DNA of 39,209 bases. Origin: Pseudonocardia sp. TRM90224. Lineage in GTDB: Bacteria; Actinomycetota; Actinomycetes; Mycobacteriales; Pseudonocardiaceae. The DNA is taken from the NCBI RefSeq assembly GCF_021245725.1, contig NZ_JAJGSX010000058.1:1-39209 (forward strand), written 5' to 3'. A program made the translations under genes and the position numbers. Below the pieces are notes generated by a model. The model was given only the letters and a program-made list of their open reading frames with translations. It did no database searches and was not told the DNA's origin. Below are positions 1 through 9,000 of this stretch, piece by piece; the first letter of the stretch is position 1, and each line of letters opens with the position of its first letter.

Positions 1-3000
1 GCGTCGGTGTCGAGGGCCAGGGCTGTGGCGGTTGTGGTTGGTGGCGGGTTCGTCGCGGCCGGCAGTCCGCTTTGGGTTGCGGTGGCGAGTGCTGTTGCCG
101 GGGCGGTAGCGGTGCTGGTCTGGAGCATCTTGCGGCATGCGCCTCCGGCGCGCCCCGCCGCAGCTGGTCCTCAGGACGAGGCGGAACTGCGGGCGGCGAT
201 CGAGCTGCGGGTCGCCCGGATCGCCGGGATCCCGGCTGATCGGTGGGTGGACGAGCAGATCCCGTTGCGTGATGCGCTGCTGCGCCTGCTCGGGGATGTG
301 GCCGACCAGCTCGCGCAGGCCGTTCCCGGGTCCGGTGCCCACCAGGACCTGGTGGAGCGTGCGGCTCAGGCCCTGGCGAGCCTCGATGCGCACATCGACA
401 GCGCACAGGCGGCCGGTCGTGGCGCCAAGCGGCGTGGTGGGCTGGGTGCCTGGCAGCGGTGGGCGTACCTGGTCAACACGACGGTCAGCATCGGCGTGCA
501 GCTGGCGACGATGTACTCGATGGCGATCCTGGGTGGCGCCTCGGAGATCACGGCGGTGATCGCGGCCGGGGTGTTGTTCACGGTGGCGTCGCTCGGTCAG
601 GTCGTCGGGATGGCGGTCGTGGGGTCGGCGTGGCAGCGGTTCTCCACCCGCGGGATGACGGTGGCGACCTTGCTGGGCGGGAGCGTCGCGTTCGTCGGGA
701 TCGCATTCGCGTCGGGTTGGGCGGTCGGGTACTACGCGGCGGCCGTGCTGGCGGGGATCGCGGCGAGCGGGAACTTCTACCTGATCGACGCTCTGGAGAC
801 CTGGGTCGCGCGGACCACGGAGCTGCGTCGCAAGCACGGCCCGGTCGTGCTGGGTGAAGGGCTGGTCGGGCTGGCGGTGTTGGGCCTGGTCACGACGCTC
901 GTGGTGATGAACCTGGTGACATCGGTCCTGCTCACGACGTCGCTGCCGATCGCCGCGCTGTTCGGCGCCGGCGTGGCTGCGGTGCTGGCGGTGACGTCGT
1001 GGCTGTTGACGCCGTCGGAGCGGTGGGACCGGCCGGCGACCATGACGTTGAAGGAGCTGGCGCAGGGGTTGCCGAAGCTGTTGAAGGCGAAGCCGGAGGC
1101 CAGGCGCATCCTCGCGGTCTACGGCACCTACGCGTTCACGCTGGGTGTGATCGATGCGACCTGGCGGGCGTTCTTCCTGTCCAGCGGCGCGTCGGCGGGT
1201 GTGACGGCGTTGGCGAGCGGGGCGTTCATCGGTGGCGGGGTGCTGCTCGCAGTGCTGTTCGTGGGATCCGACCTGAAGAAGGCGAAGTCGGGCGGTCAGG
1301 CGAAGGGGATCCTGGACACCAGCCCGGGCGAGTTCATGGTGGGCATGGCCGCGCTGATGGCCGTCGGTGGGATCGCGGTCGCACTCACCCAGTACTTCAC
1401 CGCGATCCCGCACCTGGGCACGGCGGTCGGGCTCTACCTGCTGGAGACGACGTCGACCGGCAAGCTCCTCGGCCTCGGCAAGATGATCAAGACGTCGAAG
1501 GTGCTCACCGGGGCGGAGCAGGCCACGACCCGCGTTGCCGGTGGCTTCGTGAAGGGCGGGCTCTACGTGCTGGGCGCGTTCGCGGGCAGCACGATCGCGC
1601 TCCCCGCAGGCGGGTGGAGCGCGGTCTCCGGGTTGGGTGCGGTCGCGGCGGTGCTGACGTTCGCGGCCGTTGCGCGGCTCGCCCCCGCCGCGACCGCGCG
1701 GCTGCCGCGGTCGATCGCGCGTCGGGCGCTCGGACCCGGCCGGTTCGTCACGGCGGCGGTCGTCGCGATTGTGGTCGGTGGTGTGGTCGTCGCGGCCGGT
1801 GCTCCGCTCTGGGTCGCGGTGGTGAGTGGAGCCGCCGGTGCGGGTGCGGTGCTCCGTTGGAGCGTTCTGCGACGTGGTCCGCCGCCGGACCCGGTGGTTC
1901 CGCAGGACGAGGCCGGGTTGCGGACGGCGATCCAGCTGCGGCTGGACCGGATCGCCGGGATCCCGGCTGACCGCTGGGTCGACGAGCAGATCCCGCTACG
2001 CGACGGGTTGGTGCGTCAGCTGGGCGGGGTGGCGGATCAGCTCGCGTTGGCGGCGCCCGGGTCGGATCGTCACCGGGAGCTGTTGGAGCTCGCGGTTGTT
2101 GCGTTGGCGAGCCTCGATGCGCACATCGACAGCGCGCAGGCGGCTGGTCGTGGCGCAAAGCGTCGGGGCGGGCTCGGACGGCTGCAGCGCTGGCTCTACG
2201 TGATCAACACGACGATCGGCATCGGCGTGCAGCTGGCGACGATGTACTCGATGGCGATCCTCGGCGGCGCCTCGGAGATCACGGCGGTGATCGCGGCCGG
2301 GGTGCTGTTCACGGTGGCGTCCTTCGGCCAGGTCGTCGGCATGGCCGTTGTCGGCTCGGCATGGCAGCGCTTCTCCACCCGCGCCATGACGGTGGCGACG
2401 CTGCTGGTCGCGAGTGTGGCGTTCATCGGGATCGCCTTCGCGTCGGGTTGGGCGGTGGCCTACTACGCGGCCGCCGTGCTCGCGGGCATTGCGGCGAGCG
2501 GGAACTTCTACCTGCTCGACGCGCTGGAGACGTGGGTTGCGCGGACCACGGAGCTGCGCCGCAAGCAGGGCCCGGTTGTGTTGGGCGAGGGTGTCATCGG
2601 GCTGGCGGTGTTGGGCCTGGTCACGACGTTGGTCGTGATGAACCTGGTGACGTCGGTGCTGCTCTCGTCGTCGTTGCTGGTGGCGGCCCTGTTCGGGGCC
2701 GGTACGGCGGCGGTGTTCGCGGTGACCTCGTGGCTGCTCACCCCGTCGGAGCGGTGGGACCGGCCGGCAACGCTGACGCTCAAGCAACTGGCCAAGGGCC
2801 TGCCGAAGGTGCTGCGGGCCAAGCCCGAGGCACGTCGGATCCTCGCCGTCTACGGCACGTACGCGTTCACCTTGGGCCTGATCGATGCGACGTGGCGGGC
2901 GTTCTTCCTGGCCAGCGGCGCATCCGCAGGCGTGACCGCGATGGCGAGCGGCGCGTTCATCGGCGGCGGTGTGCTCCTGGCGGCGCTGTTCGTCCTGGCC

Positions 3001-6000
3001 GATCTGAAGAAGGCGAAGTCGGGCGGTCAGTCGAAGGGGATCCTGGATACGAGCCCGGGCGAGTTCATGGTCGGCATGGCCGCGCTGATGGCGTTCGGCG
3101 GGATCGTCGTGGCGCTGACGCAGTACTTCACGAACATCCCGCACCTGGGCACCGCGGTCGGGCTCTACCTGCTGGAGACCACCTCGACGGGCAAGCTGCT
3201 CGGCCTCGGGAAGATGATCAAGACGTCGAAGGTGCTCACGGCGGCCGAGCAGGGGATGACCCGCGTTGCGGGTGGTTTCGTGAAGGGCGGCCTGTACGTC
3301 CTGGGTGCCTTCGCGGGCAGCACGATCGCGCTCCCGACCGGTGGTTGGAGCGCCGTCGCCGGGCTGGGCGCGGTCGCGGCGATGCTGACCTTCGCTGCCG
3401 TCGTCCGGCTGGCGCCGGCCGCCACCGCTGCATTGCCCAGGTTGATCGCGGCCGGGATCGGGCGTGGGCTCGTGCGGCTGTGGCGTTGGGCCAGGTCGCC
3501 GCGGGCGCTGCGGATGCTGCTGCTGGTCGGCACCGCGCTCGCGCTGCTGGTGATCCTGGCGGGCTCGGCGAGCGCCGACGACGGGTCGGTCGGGGCCGGT
3601 GCGACCGTCGGGCCGCTCGGGGTGCTGGTCGCCGGCTCGGCGCTGACCGCGGCAGCGGGTCGGATCCGCGACATCGTGCGTGCCGGACGGCTCCGCGGCC
3701 CGCCGCCGCACGCCGACGCCCCGCACGCCGACGCCCCGCACGACGACGCGCAGCGAAAGAACAAGCAGCACGGGCTGAAGCGGGCGAGCGTCCGCACCGG
3801 CGTTGTGCTTGTCCTGGCGGGGGTCGTGCTGGTCCTCGGCTGGTGGTTCGGTCCCGGCGCGGCGGCGCAGCCCAGCACCACCCCGCCGGTGACGACAACC
3901 ACGACCCACCCGACGACCACCACGACGACAACGACCACGACTACGACCACGACGACAACGACCACCACGACGACCACGACCGGTCCGACGTCCACCACGT
4001 CCCCGACCCCGACGACCACCACTACGACCACCACTACGACCACCACTACGACCACAACCGATCCGACGGCGCCCCCGCCCGCGGACCCGACCAGCACTTC
4101 GACCGGCGGGCGGGCCACCGAGCAGCGACCGACCGTGGCGGGCCCGCCCGCCGGCGGCTCGTCCGCGCCGCCGGTGAGCACCAGCGCCACCGTTGCCGTC
4201 CCCTCCGAGGTCACCTCCGCCGCGACCACGTCCGGGAGCTCGGGGAGGCCGACGACCGGTCCGGCGAGCCCGACCTCGGGGAGCACCGAACAGGTCGGGC
4301 CGGCCGAGCCGGGAGGTGGCGGCCCGGCTCGCTGGGTGTGGATCGGGGTGCTGGCCGGCGTGGCGGCCGGGTTGGTCGGGCTGCTGCGGTGGCAGCGTCG
4401 CGGGTCGAAGGCCGGGGGCGGGGCGAGGGTGGCCGGCACGGTCGCCGTGGCCGCCGTCGTCGGTGGCGTGATCATCGCCGCCGGTGGCCCGCTGTGGCTC
4501 GCCGTGGCCGGTGCCGCCGTGGCCGGTGTGCTTGCGTGGAGCCTCTGGCGCCGCGGGCCGCCGAAGGACCCCGCCGCCGCGGCGCCCAGCAGCGCCGATC
4601 CTCGCAGCGCCGACGAGCTGCGGGCCGCGATCGAGCTGCGCCGTCAGCGCATCGCCGGGTTGCCGGCCGACCGGTGGCCGGTCGAGCAGGTCCGGCTGCG
4701 TGATGCATGGCTGGAGTTCCTGCAGCGGCGGGTCGACCGGATGGCATCGGCCCCTGCCGGGTCCGTGCGGGCGCGGGCGGCGGCGACCGGGGCGGCTGCT
4801 GGGTTGGCCCGTCTGGACAACCACATCAACACGGCCGAGGCAGCGGGGCGCAACGCGCGCTGGCGCGGCGGTATCAGCCGTGGGCACCGCTGGCTGTACG
4901 TGCCGGTCACGGTCGTGAGCATCGGGCTGCAGCTGTACGCGATGTACTCGATGTCGGTGTTCGGGGGCGCCTCGCCGATCGCGGCGTTGATCGCTGCCGG
5001 TGTGCTGTTCACCGTTGCGACGTTCGGCCAGGTCGTCGGGATGGCGGTGGTGGGGACCGCCTACCAGAAGTTCGCCACCCGCAAGGTCACCGTGGTGACC
5101 CTGCTCGGCGCGGCAGTGGTGTTCGTCGGCGTCGGCTTCATGGGTGGCTTCGCCCCGGGCTACTACATCGCCGCGGTGCTGGCCGGCATCGCGGCCAGCG
5201 GCAACTTCTACCTGATCGGTGCGCTGGAGAGCTGGGTCGCGCGGACCACCGCGGTCCGTCGCAAGCACGGCTCGGTGGTGCTGGGCGACGGCGTGGTCGG
5301 GATCTCGGTGCTCGGGCTGGTCGGCGTGCTGGTGGGCATGAACGTCCTCACCGAGCTCCTGCAGGCGACGTCGGTGCAGCTTGCCGGGCTGGTCGTCGCG
5401 GCGATCACGGCCGCGTTCGGGGTGGCGGCGTGGCTGGTCATGCCGTCGGAGCGGTGGGACCGGCCGGTCCAGCCGACCTTGCGGCAGATGCTGGTCCTGC
5501 TCGTGGAGCTGGTGCGGCACAACCGGCTCGCCCGCACGGTTCTCGCGGTGTACGGGCTCTACGCGCTCACGCTTGCCGCGATCGACGTGACGTGGCGGAT
5601 CTTCTTCAAGGCGGCTGGGGCGAGCTTGGGGGAGACGCTCGTCGCGAGCGGGGCGTTCATCGGTGGCGGGCTGCTGCTGGCCGGGGTCTTCGTGGTCGCC
5701 GACCGCAGGAACGCGAGGTCGAAGTCCGACGCCGCCGGCCTGCTGCAGACCAACCCCGGCGCGTTCGTGATCGCGATGGCGGCCTTGATGGCGCTCGGCG
5801 GCGCGATCGTCGGGTTCACCCAGCACGTCACCGGCAGCCCGATCCCGGGCACGATCATCGGCCTGTACATGCTGGAGACGACCTCGACCGGCATGCTGCT
5901 CGGGCTGGGCGCGGTGGTGAAGTCGGCGTCGTCGTTCACCCCGGCGCAGCGGGCCGCGCTCACGGTCGCCAATGGGTTCGTGAAGGCCGCGCTCTACGTC

Positions 6001-9000
6001 GTCGGCGCGTTCGGGACCGTGGTGGGGGTGTGGGGCCCCGGCGGCTGGGACGCCGTGTCGGTGGTGCTGGTCGTGGGTGGTCTCGCGACGTTCACGGCTG
6101 CGGCGAACGTCTTGCCGAGCACGTTGCGGACGCTGCCGCGGCTGCTGTTCGGGAAGGTGCTGCCGCTGGTCCGTGCTGTTGCGCGGCTGCTCGGCATCGG
6201 GTGGCGCGCGGTGGCGGGTCTGCGGGTCTCGTGGGGCTGGCCGACCCGGATCGCGATCGTGGTGGGCATCGCTGCCGCGCTGATCCTCGTCCACGCGCTG
6301 GCGGCGTCCGCCGCGGTGCCCACCGGTGGGACGGACGTTCCGATCGCGCGCTGGGCGTACGACAACGCGGCGCTGGTGCTCGCTGCCGTCGTGCTGGTCG
6401 TCGCGGTGATCGTGCACCTCGTCCGCGGGTACCGCGCGCGGGCACCGGCCGACGACGACGGCAGCCGGGCACGCCACATGGCCGCGGATCGTGCGACCAC
6501 CGCACCGGAAGCGGCCGGATCCACGAGGCCCGCCATCGAGCCCGAGCCGGACGCCGTGCTGGAGGACCGGTTCGTCGGCAACTCACCGACCTGGCTCAAC
6601 CTGCTCATGGCGGGCGTGGCGCACGCCGCGTTGCGGTGGTACTGGTATCTGCACCAGCACCCGGAGCTGAGCACCGTCGAGTTCGGGACCCAGGCCTACA
6701 TCATCGAGCAGTTGCGCGGGATGGGGCTGGAGCCGCGGGAGGTGGCCGGCACCGGGGTCGTGGTCGACATCGGCACCGCCGGTCCGATCGTCGCGACCCG
6801 GGCCGACATCGACGCGCTCGATGTGGAGGAGACGCCGGGGCTCCCGTTTGCGTCGACCGTCGCGAAGGTGTGCCACGCCTGCGGGCACGACGTGCACACG
6901 ACGGTGATGCTCGGCCTGGCGAAGGTGCTCTCGCAGCTGCCGGAAGGCGCGCTGCGCGGGCGGGTGCGGATCATCTTCCAGCCGGCGGAGGAGCAGGTCA
7001 GCGGCGCGGCCGCCATGGTCGGGGCCGGCGTGCTCGACGGCGTGGAGCAGATCTTCAGCCTGCACGTCATGCCGCAGTACCTGGTCGGGCAGGTCGGCAC
7101 CCGGGTGGGGACGACGAACTACGACGGCAACTTCCTCAAGATCACCGTGACCGGGAAGGGTGGCCACGGATCGCGGCCGTACCAGGCGGTCAACGCCGGG
7201 TTGATCGCCTCGGCGATGGTGCTGCCGATCACCGCGCGGGTGAAGCAGGTGCTGCGCGCCGCCGGGATCGAGAGCAACGAGAAGGGCGCGCCGGTCCAGT
7301 TCGCGATCGGGAAGATCCAGGCTGGGAACGCCGCGAACGCGATACCGGGGACCGCGGTCCTCGAAGGGACACCGCGGACGGAGAACCCCGAGGTGCGCCG
7401 CGTCCTCGACGAGGTGCTGCGGGGCATCGTCGCAGAGGAGCTGGAGAAGGCGCTGGATCGGCTGGAAGCGGCCGGCGAGATCACGGCGGACCAGCGGCGC
7501 GAGGTCGGCCACCACGTGGAGTTCGAGCAAGCGGTCCCGGCGGTGATCAACGATGAGGGCTCAACCCGGTTGGTCGACGACGTGGTGCTCGCCTGGCTGG
7601 GGCAGGCGGCGCTGGTCGCGGCATCGGCGTCGGAGGGCGGCGACGACTTCTCGGTCTTCCTGCAGAAGGTCAAGGGCATGTACCTGTCGCTCGGCACCCG
7701 CCGGGACGGCGAGGAGATCCAGGACCTGCACAGCCCCGGCTACGCGGCCAGCCTCGACCCCGCGGCGATCCTGGCCGGGGTCCGGCTGTTCGCGATGGTC
7801 GTCGTCGCGGCGCTGAACGGACCGGCGGGGACGACCGACCTCCCGCTGCCCACCGGACCGGTGGCGGCTCCCGCGGCGACGGCCCCCACGGCGGCCGATC
7901 CGGCGCTGCTGCCGGCACACGCGCCGGAGGATCGCGACGCGTCGCCGCCCGGCCGCTCGCCGCTGGTGCGGATCGCCGCGGCACTGGTGTCGCTGGCCCC
8001 GCTGCTGCTCACCATCGCCGCAGGGACGTGGGCACCCGGTGTGGTGGTCGCGCTGGTGGGCGTGACGACCGCCGTGCTCGCGGCCTCGCTGGTGCACCGG
8101 GTGCTCTCCGGGCTGGCGCGATTCGTGGCCCAGGCCGGCGTCACGGTCGGGCTCGTCGCCGCCGGGGTGATCGCCACCGTCCGCCTCGCCGCCGCGACGA
8201 CCCATGCGGGATCGGTCGACTCCGTGAGCTCGGTCTTCTCTGCGACGGTGTGGGGCTGGCTCGGTTTGGCCGGGTTGGTCGGGTTGGTCGGCTACCTGCT
8301 GGTGCGGATGCCCACCGGGACGGACGTGCCGGTGCGGCAGGTGGGCGCGCTGCTCGACCAGGTGTTGTACGTAACCCGGCTGACCCCAACGGCCGTTCCG
8401 GGGCTCGCTGCGGAGATGCGGGCCGTCGAGCGGAACGGGGTCGAGCTGGTCGCCCGCTCACCGGCCGCGCCGGGCGAGATCGTCGGCGTCGGTGCGGGCG
8501 CCCGCGTGCGGATCTCGGAAGCGGCGGTCGCGGCACTCGCCGTCCTGCTCCGAGGCCACCCCGACAACCCGCTTCCCGAGCTCTCCCGGCGACAGTACAG
8601 AGCGCTCGCCCTCCAGCTGGTGATCGCGGTTGCGGTGCTGAACCGGATGGCGCAGACGCAGAACCAGGACGCCACCGAGATCGTCGCCCGCAACATCTAC
8701 TACCGCCTGCTGCGCACCCAGCCCCGGCTGGTGGCCCAGCGGGCCGTGCGGTGGCTCTCCGAGGTGGGCCCGATCGAGGTCAAGTCCCAACCCCGGCGCA
8801 CCGACCGGCGCGCGTGGATCGCCCTGATCGCCGCCTGGCTGCGCGGAATGCTCCTCGGCGCGGGCGGGACCGTGTTCCTCGGGCCGCTGCCGGTCCTGCT
8901 GCTGACCGCGGTGCTGGCCGTCGGGATGTGGGCCGGTGCCCGGGTGGCGCTGCTGCGCCGGACGCGTTGGGCCGCTCGGCGGTTGGCGACAACCGGAATG

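Noticed and set aside
3892..4059. Thr tract as a separate satellite or CRISPR-like repeat
   Set aside because: It keeps the reading frame and mixes Thr codons, as expected for a protein linker rather than a DNA repeat under its own selection.
1996..6477. Open frame of about 1,490 codons on the minus strand
   Set aside because: It is antisense to well-supported membrane modules, its translation is rich in Arg, His, Gln and Pro without domains, and long antisense frames are expected at this GC content.
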